A stretch of DNA of 32,388 nucleotides, from positions 1 through 32,388 of the forward strand of contig CAMFIE010000034.1 of NCBI GenBank assembly GCA_945952315.1, in the 5' to 3' direction. The stretch is from an uncultured Rhizobium sp. (lineage in GTDB: Bacteria > Pseudomonadota > Alphaproteobacteria > Rhizobiales > Rhizobiaceae). A program made the position numbers and the translations under genes. Below the pieces are notes generated by a model. It saw only the letters and a list, made by a program, of their open reading frames with translations, did no database searches and had not been told where the DNA came from. Shown here one piece after another: positions 1 through 8,517 of this stretch; positions within the stretch are counted from its first letter, which is position 1; every line of letters begins with the position of its first letter.

Positions 1-1028
1 GAGGCCGAACGGTTGCGGGCGGAGTAGGCCAGCAGAACCGGAGCTTCATAGCCCGGGACCAGACGCTTGTAGGAGTTGGTCGACGGGTTGGTGAAGGCGT
101 TCAGAGCCTTGGCATGCTTGATGATGCCACCGATGAAGTACAGGCAGTTTTCAGACAGGCCGGCATATTCGTCACCAGCGAAGGTCGGCTTGCCGTCCTT
201 CCAGATCGACATATGCACGTGCATGCCCGAGCCGTTGTCGCCGAAGATCGGCTTCGGCATGAAGGTTGCGGTCTTGCCATAGGCATTGGCAACCTGATGC
301 ACCACATACTTGTAGATCTGCATCTTGTCGGCGTTGCGCACGAGGGCGTCGAACTTCACGCCGAGTTCGTGCTGGGCAGCAGCCACTTCGTGGTGGTGCT
401 TTTCAACGACAACGCCCATGTCGGCCAGAACCGTCAGCATTTCGGAGCGCATGTCCTGCAGGCTGTCGATCGGCGGAACCGGGAAATAGCCGCCCTTGAC
501 GCGCGGACGGTGGCCGAGGTTGCCGGTTTCGTAATCGGTGTCGTCGTTGGACGGCAGTTCGGACGAGTCCAGCTTGAAGCCCGTGTTGTACGGGTCAGCC
601 TTGTACTTCACGTCGTCGAATACGAAGAATTCCGCTTCCGGGCCAACGAAGATGGTATCGCCGATACCCGATGCCTTCAGGTAAGCTTCTGCCTTCTTGG
701 CAGTGCCGCGCGGGTCGCGGTTATAGGCTTCACCGGAGACCGGGTCCAGGATGTCGCAGTAGATGACCATTGTGGACTGGGCGAAGAACGGGTCCATGTG
801 AACCGTGTCCAGATCCGGCATCAGCACCATGTCGGACTCGTTGATGGCCTTCCAGCCAGCAATCGACGAGCCGTCGAACATGACGCCATCGGCGAACATG
901 TCTTCGTCTACGCACACGATGTCCATGGTCACGTGATGCAGCTTGCCCTTGGGGTCAGTAAAGCGCAGATCAACGAACTTGACGTCGTTTTCCTTGATTT
1001 GCTTCAGAACGTCCTTTGCAGTCGTCAT
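1..1028 (-). CDS. glnA: Glutamine synthetase type I (3' end outside window)
   Basis: Glutamine synthetase condenses ammonia with glutamate using ATP and is the main ammonium-assimilating enzyme. The visible 342 residues start [15 protein letters not shown] and carry the latch-region stretch [17 protein letters not shown] near residue 50, the metal-binding EAEFFVFDD region, and [12 protein letters not shown] of the active-site barrel. The C-terminal third, including the adenylylation tyrosine, is cut off by the window edge. The usual GSI length is about 469 residues. The gene lies 66 bp downstream of glnB on the same strand and is expected to be co-transcribed from the sigma-54 promoter before glnB. 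The identification is firm; only the truncation limits it. Confidence 0.97.
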   Translation of the reverse strand, partial: MTTAKDVLKQIKENDVKFVDLRFTDPKGKLHHVTMDIVCVDEDMFADGVMFDGSSIAGWKAINESDMVLMPDLDTVHMDPFFAQSTMVIYCDILDPVSGEAYNRDPRGTAKKAEAYLKASGIGDTIFVGPEAEFFVFDDVKYKADPYNTGFKLDSSELPSNDDTDYETGNLGHRPRVKGGYFPVPPIDSLQDMRSEMLTVLADMGVVVEKHHHEVAAAQHELGVKFDALVRNADKMQIYKYVVHQVANAYGKTATFMPKPIFGDNGSGMHVHMSIWKDGKPTFAGDEYAGLSENCLYFIGGIIKHAKALNAFTNPSTNSYKRLVPGYEAPVLLAYSARNRSA

Positions 1029-1064
1029 TTGACGTTTTCCTTGAGATTTGTACGTGGTTTTGAC

Positions 1065-1089
1065 CAGCGCCCCCGTCATGGGAGCGCTG
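1065..1089 (-). other. Intercistronic hairpin between glnB and glnA
   Basis: On the transcribed (minus) strand a 10-bp stem (CAGCGCUCCC against GGGGGCGCUG, one G-U wobble) closes a 5-nt loop about 6 nt after the glnB stop. No U-run follows, so it is unlikely to be a full terminator. It more likely stabilises or processes the glnBA message and tunes the GlnB:GlnA ratio. The structure is seen in sequence; the role is inferred. Confidence 0.5.
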
Positions 1090-1094
1090 ATGGA

Positions 1095-1556
<462 letters not shown>

Positions 1557-1686
1557 TCAAATCCCGGGATTTCAGGGGCTTTGGTACCTCTGTTTTCACG
1601 GAATCACGAAAAATCCGGTCGTCGAGAGCAAAACCATGGAAACGCCTCCCGTTGCGTCAGTCGTTAATGCCGCGCAAATGTGCAAT

Positions 1687-1703
1687 TGCACAAAAAATGT
1701 GCA
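1687..1703. promoter_or_regulatory. NtrC-type enhancer site
   Basis: TGCAC-N7-GTGCA (spacer AAAAAAT) is a perfect match to the two arms and spacing of the NtrC operator. It lies about 200 bp upstream of the predicted glnB start point, a workable enhancer distance. A 14-bp palindrome (TGTGCAATTGCACA, 1679-1692) overlaps its left arm and may give a second dimer position. Confidence 0.65.
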
Positions 1704-1777
1704 GCCTGCATTTCTTTCCTTTTCGGCGGATTGATCCCGACCATTGTCATTCCCGGCAAATGCGATCTAATGGCGGT

Positions 1778-3247
1778 ATGATAGACCCTGTTGATGCACT
1801 TTTGTTGACACCGGACGAGATGGCTGCGGTTGATCTTGCGGCCGCACAATCCGGGCTGTCGTCTTATGGTCTGATGGAGCGGGCAGGGCAGGCGGTGGCT
1901 GCGGCAGCGCTCAGGCTTTATCCCGGTGCCCTGCGCTTCGTGATTTTATGTGGTCCGGGCAACAACGGCGGCGATGGCTATGTGGCCACGCGGGCGCTGA
2001 AGGAGGCGGGAGCCGGTGTAGCGCTGTTCGCGCTTGGCAATCCGGCCGGTCTGAAGGGTGATGCGGCCATGGCGCATGCCCTGTCGCCCATTCCCCCGCT
2101 TTCCGTCGATCTCTGGGAGCCTGCGCCCGGCGACGTGATTATCGATGCGATTTTCGGCGCCGGGCTTGGCCGCGATGTTCCGGCGGAGATGGTGCGGCTG
2201 GTGGAAGCGGCAGCGGCGCACGCCATTCCGGTGATTGCGGTCGATCTGCCGTCCGGTCTGGACGGTCGGACGGGCCAGATCCGCGGCGCGGCCTTTCAGG
2301 CAGTGCATACGGTTACTTTCATGGCCCGCAAGCCGGGTCATCTGCTGATGCCGGGACGAAAGCTCTGCGGCACGGTCGAGGTTTTCGATATCGGTATACC
2401 GAAGCGGGTCCTGCGGGCGCATGCCGGACCGATAGCCGAGAACCGGCGCAGCGATTTGCCGAGGCTTGCTCCGGCCGAGGACGGCCACAAGTTCAGGCGT
2501 GGCCATCTGGTGGTGTTTTCCGGAGGGCGGACCGCCACAGGTGCCGCGCGGCTTTCTGCCGCCGCCGGGTTGCGGGCCGGGGCAGGGCTCGTCACGCTCG
2601 CCGTGCCGCCGGATGCCGTGGATGTGGTCGCCGCGCAGGTAACAGCCGTGATGGTGAAGCCGATTGCCGGTTCCGCGGCGCTGGAAGCATGGAGTACGGA
2701 TCGAAGACTATCCGCCTTTGTCATAGGACCGGGCTTTGGCGTGGGTGAAAACCTGCGTGCCTATGTCGAACACCTCGCCGGGCGTCCCATGGTGCTGGAT
2801 GCGGATGGCATCACGGCCTTTGCGGAAGACCCGCTGCGGCTCTTTGATCATTATAAGGAGAAGGACGAACCCACGCTGGTGCTCACCCCGCATGAGGGTG
2901 AATTTGCCCGGCTGTTTCCCGATCTCGCCTCAGATCACACCTTGAGCAAGGTGGACAGGGCCATGGCTGCGGCGAAACGTGCGGGCGGGGTGATCGTCTA
3001 CAAGGGGGCGGATACGGTCATTTCCGATGGCAGGCACGCGGCTATAAATTCCGATGCGCCGCCATGGCTTGCGACTGCCGGTTCCGGCGATGTGCTTGCG
3101 GGAATAATAGGTGCGCTGTTGGCGCAGGGGCTGAATGCCTATGCGGCCGCCCGGTTGGGCGTCTTGCTTCACGCGGAAGCGGGCAAAAGGGCAGGGCCGG
3201 GGCTGGATGCCGAAAGACTGGCGGGCGCCGTCCCTGCCGATTGCTGA
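1778..3247 (+). CDS. nnrD: Bifunctional NAD(P)H-hydrate epimerase / ADP-dependent dehydratase
   Basis: This enzyme repairs hydrated NADH and NADPH: the N-terminal YjeF_N domain epimerises the R form and the C-terminal ribokinase-like domain dehydrates the S form with ADP. About 489 residues, the normal size for the fusion. The N-terminal domain (about 1-215) shows CGPGNNGGDGYVATR (59-72) and IIDAIFGAG (121-129). The C-terminal domain has FRRGHLVVFSGG, LTPHEGEFARLFPD and TAGSGDVLAG (433-442, catalytic Asp about 438). The frame is open back to 1505, but homology starts at TPDEMAAVD, so I used the ATG at 1778; ATG 1760 is the alternative. The sites at 1495-1703 lie between it and divergent glnB. 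Confidence 0.93.
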   Translation: MIDPVDALLLTPDEMAAVDLAAAQSGLSSYGLMERAGQAVAAAALRLYPGALRFVILCGPGNNGGDGYVATRALKEAGAGVALFALGNPAGLKGDAAMAHALSPIPPLSVDLWEPAPGDVIIDAIFGAGLGRDVPAEMVRLVEAAAAHAIPVIAVDLPSGLDGRTGQIRGAAFQAVHTVTFMARKPGHLLMPGRKLCGTVEVFDIGIPKRVLRAHAGPIAENRRSDLPRLAPAEDGHKFRRGHLVVFSGGRTATGAARLSAAAGLRAGAGLVTLAVPPDAVDVVAAQVTAVMVKPIAGSAALEAWSTDRRLSAFVIGPGFGVGENLRAYVEHLAGRPMVLDADGITAFAEDPLRLFDHYKEKDEPTLVLTPHEGEFARLFPDLASDHTLSKVDRAMAAAKRAGGVIVYKGADTVISDGRHAAINSDAPPWLATAGSGDVLAGIIGALLAQGLNAYAAARLGVLLHAEAGKRAGPGLDAERLAGAVPADC

Positions 3248-3280
3248 ACCTGCTGGTCAGGTTTGAAGGACATCATGTCC
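3247..3280. terminator. Possible hairpins between convergent nnrD and small ORF
   Basis: Two adjacent short inverted repeats sit between the converging stops: AACCTG/CAGGTT with a 5-nt loop (3247-3263) and GGACA/TGTCC with a 3-nt loop close after. Neither has a clear T-run, so a terminator role is only suggested by position. Confidence 0.25.
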
Positions 3281-3282
3281 AG

Positions 3283-3408
3283 TTAGTGCGGGATGATCAT
3301 CTCGTCGCGTTCATGTTTCTCACGCTTCATCTCCGAAAAGGCGGAGGCGACGGTTGCGAAAAACATCAGACCGATCAGGGCAGCGAGCATTGTTGTAATC
3401 AGAACCAT
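3283..3408 (-). CDS. Small single-pass membrane protein (41 aa)
   Basis: I do not recognise a family. The 41-residue product begins MVLITTMLAALIGLMFF, giving one transmembrane helix (about residues 2-22), and ends in a charged tail (EMKREKHERDEM). Support for a real gene: an ATG preceded by TTGGAGG at correct spacing, hydrophobic-then-charged layout typical of small bacterial membrane proteins, and position 78 bp downstream of another small ORF of the same type. The two are likely one transcript from the EcfG-type promoter at 3684-3709, which suggests a role in the envelope under stress; that role is inference. Confidence 0.6.
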   Translation of the reverse strand: MVLITTMLAALIGLMFFATVASAFSEMKREKHERDEMIIPH

Positions 3409-3486
3409 AACAATCCCTCCAACTGCCAGGTGCTTCAGCCCATTGCCGAAGCCTCCATCCTGGACGCGGCGAGTATGCGCATATAA

Positions 3487-3627
3487 TCATGAATGGGCCG
3501 TTACGACCCTCGATGTCGTGTGGCGGATCGGGCCGTTGTCCGTGCCTCCGAGCGAAAGCATGGCTGCCAACATAACGCCCATCAAAGTCATCCAGCACAG
3601 GCTGATCACAGTAATCTTGTCAGGCAT
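3487..3627 (-). CDS. Small single-pass membrane protein (46 aa)
   Basis: The family is unrecognised. The product starts MPDKITVISLCWMTLMGVM and has one hydrophobic helix (about residues 6-27, unusually rich in Met and Leu), then a short polar tail with several Arg, Thr and His residues. A near-perfect ribosome site, GGAGG, lies 8-9 nt before the ATG. It is first of two tandem small membrane-protein genes. A GGAAC-N17-CGTT promoter begins about 57 bp upstream, giving a leader of about 50 nt. Function is unknown; a stress-induced envelope or regulatory peptide is a reasonable guess from context only. Confidence 0.62.
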   Translation of the reverse strand: MPDKITVISLCWMTLMGVMLAAMLSLGGTDNGPIRHTTSRVVTAHS

Positions 3628-3683
3628 CTTATTGATCCTCCGAAGTATTTTCATGGCCTTTGGTGACTGGACACTGAGAGGGA

Positions 3684-3709
3684 AACGTCGAATTGCGGGC
3701 TTTGGTTCC
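3684..3709 (-). promoter_or_regulatory. EcfG-type (general stress response) promoter
   Basis: On the minus strand GGAAC, 17 nt, CGTT exactly matches the alphaproteobacterial sigma-EcfG consensus (GGAAC-N16-17-CGTT). Transcription would start near 3677 and read into the small ORFs at 3627 and 3408. The match and spacing are seen directly; use by EcfG is inferred from the consensus. The rest of 3628-3987 shows no other gene I can support. Confidence 0.65.
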
Positions 3710-3987
3710 GCAATATTTCATTACCCATCTTTCGCATCTTTTCCGTTTTGCCGAAAAGGTTGCCGGTTCATCCGCCACCAGTCCGTCTTCACCCGGTTTA
3801 CATCACCTGAGCGAAGGAACGACGCGTCGTCCCTTGGTGCCTCATTAACCACAGCGCATCTGAAACCATCTTGAATGGCTCGTTCATCTGGCGTTCATCT
3901 TCGCGAATGCCGGGTTAACGCCCGCCCGGCTTGCAGCAACCGCCTTTCCGTGACAAAAGGCGTGCCAGATTTCCGAACGGATGGGCG

Positions 3988-4485
3988 ATGACAACAGCAT
4001 TCTATCCGGGTTCTTTCGACCCGCTGACCAATGGCCATATGGATGTGCTTGTTCAGTCCCTGAACATCGCGGAAAAGGTCATTGTTGCGATCGGCATTCA
4101 TCCGGGCAAGGTGCCGCTGTTCAGCTTCGAGGAGCGGGCGGACCTGATCACCCGTTCGCTGGCGCGCCAGTTGCCCGCGTCCGAAGGCAGGGTCTCTGTG
4201 ACGTCATTCAGCAATCTGGTGGTGGATGCGGCCCGCGCGCATGGCGCGACGATCCTCATCCGCGGGCTTCGCGACGGGACCGATCTCGATTACGAAATGC
4301 AGATGGCGGGCATGAATGCCCAGATGGCACCGGATGTGCAGACGGTTTTCCTGCCTGCCGGAACCGTTTCCAGGCCCATTACCGCCACATTGGTGCGCCA
4401 GATAGCCGCGATGGGAGGGGATGTAAGCCCCTTCGTACCGCCGGAAGTGCTGGAAGCGCTGACGGCAAAGAGACAGAAGAAATAA
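3988..4485 (+). CDS. coaD: Phosphopantetheine adenylyltransferase
   Basis: CoaD transfers AMP from ATP to 4'-phosphopantetheine, the fourth step of coenzyme A synthesis. The 165-residue protein opens with [18 protein letters not shown], containing the nucleotidyltransferase (T/H)xGH motif (TNGH), then [20 protein letters not shown], and near the C-terminus [10 protein letters not shown] in place of the ISSSxVRE seen in many bacteria, which is the usual alphaproteobacterial form. The frame is open from 3931, but the family N-terminus fits the ATG at 3988. It heads a plus-strand run coaD-ppiA-ppiB-unknown-queA-tgt with short gaps. Confidence 0.96.
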   Translation: MTTAFYPGSFDPLTNGHMDVLVQSLNIAEKVIVAIGIHPGKVPLFSFEERADLITRSLARQLPASEGRVSVTSFSNLVVDAARAHGATILIRGLRDGTDLDYEMQMAGMNAQMAPDVQTVFLPAGTVSRPITATLVRQIAAMGGDVSPFVPPEVLEALTAKRQKK

Positions 4486-4515
4486 AGACGCATGCGTCCA
4501 ACGGAGACCTTATCC

Positions 4516-5073
4516 ATGAACATGTTCAAGCTTGCCCTTGCCGGACTGATGCTTGCCGCACCGCTGGCAACTGCAGCCCATGCCGACACACTGACCATCC
4601 AGTTGAAGGATGGTCCGGTGGTGATCGACCTTGCCAAGGATGTGGCGCCGAAGCATGTCGCGCAGATCGAGGCGCTGGCTGAGAAGGGCGCTTATGACAA
4701 CGTGGTTTTCCACCGTGTGATCGATGGTTTCATGGCCCAGACCGGTGACGTGAAATATGGCAATGCGGACAAGGGCTATGATCCTTCGCTTGCGGGCACC
4801 GGTGGTTCGGACCTCCCCGATCTTCCGGCCGAGTTCTCGAGCAAGCCGTTCGAGCGCGGCACGGTGGGCATGGCGCGCGCGCAGGATCCGAATTCGGCGA
4901 ATTCGCAATTCTTCATCATGTTCGCGCCGGGCGACTTCCTGAACGGCCAGTATACGGTTGTCGGCACGGTCAAGTCCGGCATGGAATTCGTCGACAAGAT
5001 CAAGCGCGGCGATGGCGGAAATGGCGAAGTGTCCAATCCGGACCGGATGATCAAGGTCACCGTACAGAAATAA
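4516..5073 (+). CDS. ppiA: Periplasmic peptidyl-prolyl cis-trans isomerase (cyclophilin)
   Basis: A cyclophilin that speeds cis-trans isomerisation of X-Pro bonds, here in the periplasm. The 185-residue precursor begins MNMFKLALAGLMLAAPLA and has a signal peptide probably cut after AHA (about residue 24). The cyclophilin core follows: VVFHRVIDGFMAQTGD, an LPAEFSSKPFERGTVGMARA loop and NSANSQFFIMFA. I preferred the ATG at 4516 to 4492 because it gives the signal peptide directly and has GGAGA at good spacing. It lies 30 bp after coaD and 57 bp before a second, cytoplasmic cyclophilin, so the pair probably arose by duplication. Confidence 0.93.
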   Translation: MNMFKLALAGLMLAAPLATAAHADTLTIQLKDGPVVIDLAKDVAPKHVAQIEALAEKGAYDNVVFHRVIDGFMAQTGDVKYGNADKGYDPSLAGTGGSDLPDLPAEFSSKPFERGTVGMARAQDPNSANSQFFIMFAPGDFLNGQYTVVGTVKSGMEFVDKIKRGDGGNGEVSNPDRMIKVTVQK

Positions 5074-5130
5074 GGACGGGCGACCGTTCGGGATAGACCG
5101 GGGCATGCCCCGCAATGAAGGAGAACAGAC

Positions 5131-5640
5131 ATGGCCGAGATCAAGGATCCGGAAAACACCATCATCATGGAAACCACAAAGGGCAAGGTCACGATCCAGC
5201 TTCTGCCGGATCTCGCACCCGGCCACGTGGCCCGCATCAAGGAGCTTTCGCGCGAGAAGGCCTATGATGGCGTCGTGTTTCACCGCGTGATCGAGGACTT
5301 CATGGCCCAGACGGGCGACGTGCAGTTTGGCAAGAAGGGCTCTGACACCTTCAACCCGGCCCGCGCCGGCATGGGCGGCTCCGACAAGCCGGACCTGAAG
5401 GCCGAGTTCTCCAACATGAGCCATGTGCGCGGCACCTGCTCGATGGCCCGTTCGCAGAACCCGAATTCGGCCAATTCCCAGTTCTTCATCTGCTTCACCG
5501 AAGCCCCCTGGCTGAACCGCCAGTATTCGGTCTGGGGTCAGGTGATCGAAGGCATGGATGTGGTCGATCAGATCAAGCGCGGCGAGCCCGTGAAGGATCC
5601 GGACAGCATCGTTTCCATGCGGGTTGCTGCTGATCTGTGA
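5131..5640 (+). CDS. ppiB: Cytoplasmic peptidyl-prolyl cis-trans isomerase (cyclophilin)
   Basis: This is the cytosolic cyclophilin, 169 residues with no signal peptide. It shows VVFHRVIEDFMAQTGD, the ARSQNPNSANSQFFICF block and the AP-WLNRQYSVWGQV segment with the Trp that marks drug-binding cyclophilins. AAGGAG precedes the ATG at 5131. Its sequence tracks PpiA along the whole core, supporting a tandem duplication. The stop codon overlaps the GTG start of the next, AT-rich gene (GTGA). In related genomes one would expect queA to follow ppiB directly, so the gene after it looks inserted. Confidence 0.95.
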   Translation: MAEIKDPENTIIMETTKGKVTIQLLPDLAPGHVARIKELSREKAYDGVVFHRVIEDFMAQTGDVQFGKKGSDTFNPARAGMGGSDKPDLKAEFSNMSHVRGTCSMARSQNPNSANSQFFICFTEAPWLNRQYSVWGQVIEGMDVVDQIKRGEPVKDPDSIVSMRVAADL

Positions 5641-6275
5641 TTGTCAGGCCGCCTGTAAAAGCGAATTCTGTAGATATTGGCGCTTTGCTGAAAGACGCAA
5701 AGCGCCAAGTTGATGCGCTTTATTTGGATGACAAAACCCACAATAGTTTCTATGAAATTCAGAAACGAAAATATTCTGTAACTTATGTTGAAAATATTGA
5801 CTTGAATTTGTACCGCGACGCAGCGTTTTCTGCGATATGCTCAGTTAAGTTATTGAAAGTTCGTACTTCCAATTCGAATAGAAGTGATCTAGTTATTGAT
5901 TTGGCTCATAAATTTGGCTCTCTTGTGCCGATTGAGCTTTATCAGTTTCGCTCACTTTTGCTTTCCGAGCCGTTTACAGCGCTGTTATCAAAAGGCATAT
6001 GCGCGCAGATTGTCGCTGAACTTGATCGCGTTTTTCCAAACATGGAATATGCTCGGCATGCCATGGTTCATTATGATGAACGCAAATTGTATGGAGCAAG
6101 TAAAAATAGAAGAACAGAATCCAATCCGACCGTCATTAACCAGCAATGTCTGTTAGGCGCGGGCATTAGGTTTCATTTTAACGACGGTACTCTCGGAGAA
6201 TTCTATTTTGATGAATCACGATTTTCTGAATTTTGGGATTTTTTCGGATTAGTTTTGGAAAAAGAATGCGCGTAG
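5637..6275 (+). CDS. Unknown AT-rich protein between ppiB and queA
   Basis: I do not recognise this 212-residue protein. It is visibly AT-richer than every neighbour and uses codons such as tta, aaa, aat and ttt that are rare nearby, suggesting recent transfer. The GTG at 5637 overlaps the ppiB stop by 4 bp, and its own stop overlaps the queA ATG by 10 bp, so it is wedged into the operon without spare DNA. No internal Met occurs until about residue 139, which favours the GTG or another non-ATG start. It has no signal peptide or membrane helix. A segment RHAMVH (about residue 144) fits the R-x4-H pattern of HEPN domains; this alone is weak. A 12-bp hairpin lies at its 5' end. Confidence 0.7.
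   Translation: MIVRPPVKANSVDIGALLKDAKRQVDALYLDDKTHNSFYEIQKRKYSVTYVENIDLNLYRDAAFSAICSVKLLKVRTSNSNRSDLVIDLAHKFGSLVPIELYQFRSLLLSEPFTALLSKGICAQIVAELDRVFPNMEYARHAMVHYDERKLYGASKNRRTESNPTVINQQCLLGAGIRFHFNDGTLGEFYFDESRFSEFWDFFGLVLEKECA
5677..5708 (+). repeat. 12-bp perfect inverted repeat at 5' end of the AT-rich gene
   Basis: TTGGCGCTTTGC and GCAAAGCGCCAA form a perfect 12-bp stem with an 8-nt loop (TGAAAGAC), starting 37 nt after the ppiB stop and inside codons 14-24 of the unknown gene. No T-run follows, so it is not a standard terminator. It could slow readthrough or translation from ppiB, or mark the edge of inserted DNA. Confidence 0.6.
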
Positions 6276-7351
6276 ACCTGTTCGATTTCGATCTCCCCGA
6301 GGAGAATATCGCGCTTCGGCCTGCCGAACCGCGCGACAGCGCGCGCCTGCTTGTGGTGCGTCCGGGAAAAGAGCCGGTGCTTTCCGATCATCACATCCGC
6401 GATCTTGCCGATTTTCTCGAACCCGGCGATGCCATGGTGTTCAACGATACCAAGGTCATCCCCGCCCAGCTCGAAGGCGTTCGGCTGAGGGAAGGGGCGG
6501 AGCGCACGCCCGTTTCCTGCACACTGCATATGCGCGTATCCCCGAACCGCTGGAAAGCCTTTGCCCGGCCCGGCAAGCGGATCAAGCCGGGGGATCGCAT
6601 GGAATTCGGCCATGCGTCTGAAACATGCCTGCTCGGTAGTCTGACGGCCAGCGTTGCAGAAAAGGGGGGGGCGGGCGAAATCGAGCTGGCCTTTGATCTT
6701 TCCGGCCCCGATCTAGATCAGGCCATTGCCAGCGTCGGCCATATTCCGCTGCCGCCCTATATCGCCGCCAAGCGGCACGAAGACGCGCAGGATCGCAAGG
6801 ACTACCAGACGATCTATGCGCGGGAAGAAGGTGCGGTCGCCGCGCCCACCGCAGGTCTGCATTTCACGCCATCGCTGTTTGAAAAACTCGACCAGCGTGG
6901 CGTGGAGCGCCATTTCGTGACGCTGCATGTGGGGGCGGGCACCTTTCTGCCGGTCAAGGCCGATGATACGGCCGAACACAAGATGCATCACGAAATCGGC
7001 CATATCAGCGCCGAAACGGCCGCGCGGCTCAATGCCGTGCGGGCGCGCGGCGGGCGGATCATTTCCGTCGGAACCACCTCGCTTCGCCTGCTTGAAAGTG
7101 CCGCAGAGCCGGATGGATCGCTGAAGGCCTGGTCCGGAGCGACCGATATCTTCATCACACCTGGCTATCGCTTCCGGGCGGTGGATGTGCTGATGACCAA
7201 TTTCCACCTGCCGAAATCCACGCTCTTCATGCTGGTTTCTGCCTTTTCAGGCATGGAAACCATGCGCAACGCCTATAACCACGCCATTGCCAGCGGCTAT
7301 CGCTTCTATTCCTATGGCGATGGCAGCCTGCTTTTCCGGGATGACCGATGA
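6266..7351 (+). CDS. queA: S-adenosylmethionine:tRNA ribosyltransferase-isomerase
   Basis: QueA moves the ribosyl part of S-adenosylmethionine onto preQ1 in tRNA to make epoxyqueuosine, the step after Tgt. The 361-residue protein starts [19 protein letters not shown] and has the family stretches [49 protein letters not shown] and [17 protein letters not shown]. The ATG at 6266 matches the family N-terminus; the ribosome site (GGAAAAAGA) lies inside the preceding AT-rich gene, so queA translation may be coupled to it. The stop overlaps the tgt start (ATGA). Confidence 0.97.
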   Translation: MRVDLFDFDLPEENIALRPAEPRDSARLLVVRPGKEPVLSDHHIRDLADFLEPGDAMVFNDTKVIPAQLEGVRLREGAERTPVSCTLHMRVSPNRWKAFARPGKRIKPGDRMEFGHASETCLLGSLTASVAEKGGAGEIELAFDLSGPDLDQAIASVGHIPLPPYIAAKRHEDAQDRKDYQTIYAREEGAVAAPTAGLHFTPSLFEKLDQRGVERHFVTLHVGAGTFLPVKADDTAEHKMHHEIGHISAETAARLNAVRARGGRIISVGTTSLRLLESAAEPDGSLKAWSGATDIFITPGYRFRAVDVLMTNFHLPKSTLFMLVSAFSGMETMRNAYNHAIASGYRFYSYGDGSLLFRDDR

Positions 7352-8514
7352 CCCTTGCCTATGACGATACGAAGAAAGACGCACCGACCGAAGACTTCCG
7401 GTTCACGCTGAAGAAGACGGACGGAAAGGCGCGTCTCGGCTCCATCACCATGCCGCGCGGCACGATCCGAACGCCGGCCTTCATGCCGGTCGGCACGGTC
7501 GGCACGGTAAAGGCCATGTATCTGGATCAGGTGCGGGAACTGGGTGCCGATATCATTCTCGGCAATACCTATCACCTGATGCTGCGGCCCGGTCCGGAGC
7601 GGGTGTCGCGCCTTGGCGGGTTGCACGAGCTGATCCGCTGGCCGGAACCGATCCTGACCGATAGCGGCGGCTTTCAGGTGATGTCGCTCTCCGGCCTGCG
7701 CAAGCTCGATGAGCGCGGCGTGACCTTCAAGAGCCATATCGACGGGCGCGAGCACCATATGTCGCCGGAGCGCTCGATTGAAATTCAGGGCCTGCTCGAC
7801 AGCGATATCCAGATGCAGCTCGATGAATGCGTGGCGCTGCCTGCCGAGCCGAAGGAAATCCAGCGCGCCATGGAAATGTCGCTGCGCTGGGCCGAGCGTT
7901 GCAAGGTGGCCTTTGGCAACCAGCCGGGCAAGGCAATGTTCGGCATCGTACAGGGCGGTGATATCGAGGCCCTGCGTGTGAAGAGCGCCGAAGGCCTGAA
8001 GGCGCTGGATCTCAAGGGCTATGCGGTGGGCGGCCTTGCCGTCGGTGAACCGCAGGAGGTGATGCTGCGCATGCTTGACGCGACATTGCCGGTGCTTCCA
8101 GCCGAAAAGCCGCGCTATCTGATGGGGGTCGGCACACCGGACGATATCCTGAAGTCGGTTGCCTGCGGGATCGACATGTTCGATTGCGTGATGCCGACGC
8201 GCTCCGGTCGCCATGGATTGGCCTTCACCCGGCGCGGCAAGGTGAATATCCGCAATGCCCGCCATGCCGAAGACAAGCGCCCGCTTGACGAGCAGTCATC
8301 CTGTCCGGCAACGCGCGACTATTCGCGCGCCTATCTGCACCATCTCGTCCGTGCCAACGAGGCGCTGGGCGGCATGCTGCTCTCCTGGCACAATCTCGCC
8401 TATTATCAGGAACTGATGCAGGGCATCCGCACCGCGATTGCGCAGGGCCGCTTTGCCGATTTCATGGCCGAAACGCAGGAGATGTGGGCGAGGGGGGATA
8501 TCGATCCCGTGTAA
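7348..8514 (+). CDS. tgt: tRNA-guanine transglycosylase
   Basis: Tgt swaps guanine-34 for preQ1 in GUN-anticodon tRNAs; it partners with QueA directly upstream (4-bp overlap). 388 residues. The general-base region [10 protein letters not shown] (Asp105) and nucleophile region [14 protein letters not shown] (Asp279) are intact. The zinc site is not: the usual C-x-C-x2-C just after RPLD reads S317-S-C319-P-A-T322, so two of three Cys are replaced, while the fourth ligand, His348 (WHN), remains. Either the fold is zinc-free in this lineage or the site is degenerate. The catalytic core suggests an active enzyme. Confidence 0.96.
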   Translation: MTLAYDDTKKDAPTEDFRFTLKKTDGKARLGSITMPRGTIRTPAFMPVGTVGTVKAMYLDQVRELGADIILGNTYHLMLRPGPERVSRLGGLHELIRWPEPILTDSGGFQVMSLSGLRKLDERGVTFKSHIDGREHHMSPERSIEIQGLLDSDIQMQLDECVALPAEPKEIQRAMEMSLRWAERCKVAFGNQPGKAMFGIVQGGDIEALRVKSAEGLKALDLKGYAVGGLAVGEPQEVMLRMLDATLPVLPAEKPRYLMGVGTPDDILKSVACGIDMFDCVMPTRSGRHGLAFTRRGKVNIRNARHAEDKRPLDEQSSCPATRDYSRAYLHHLVRANEALGGMLLSWHNLAYYQELMQGIRTAIAQGRFADFMAETQEMWARGDIDPV

Positions 8515-8517
8515 GGA

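Noticed and set aside
3293-3874. 193-residue plus-strand ORF in the nnrD-coaD gap
   Set aside because: It has no ribosome site and an implausible composition, and it is antisense to two small ORFs with strong ribosome sites and a promoter.
3846-3918. Single TTAAC motifs upstream of coaD considered as CtrA sites
   Set aside because: The CtrA consensus needs TTAA-N7-TTAA; only isolated half-sites are present.
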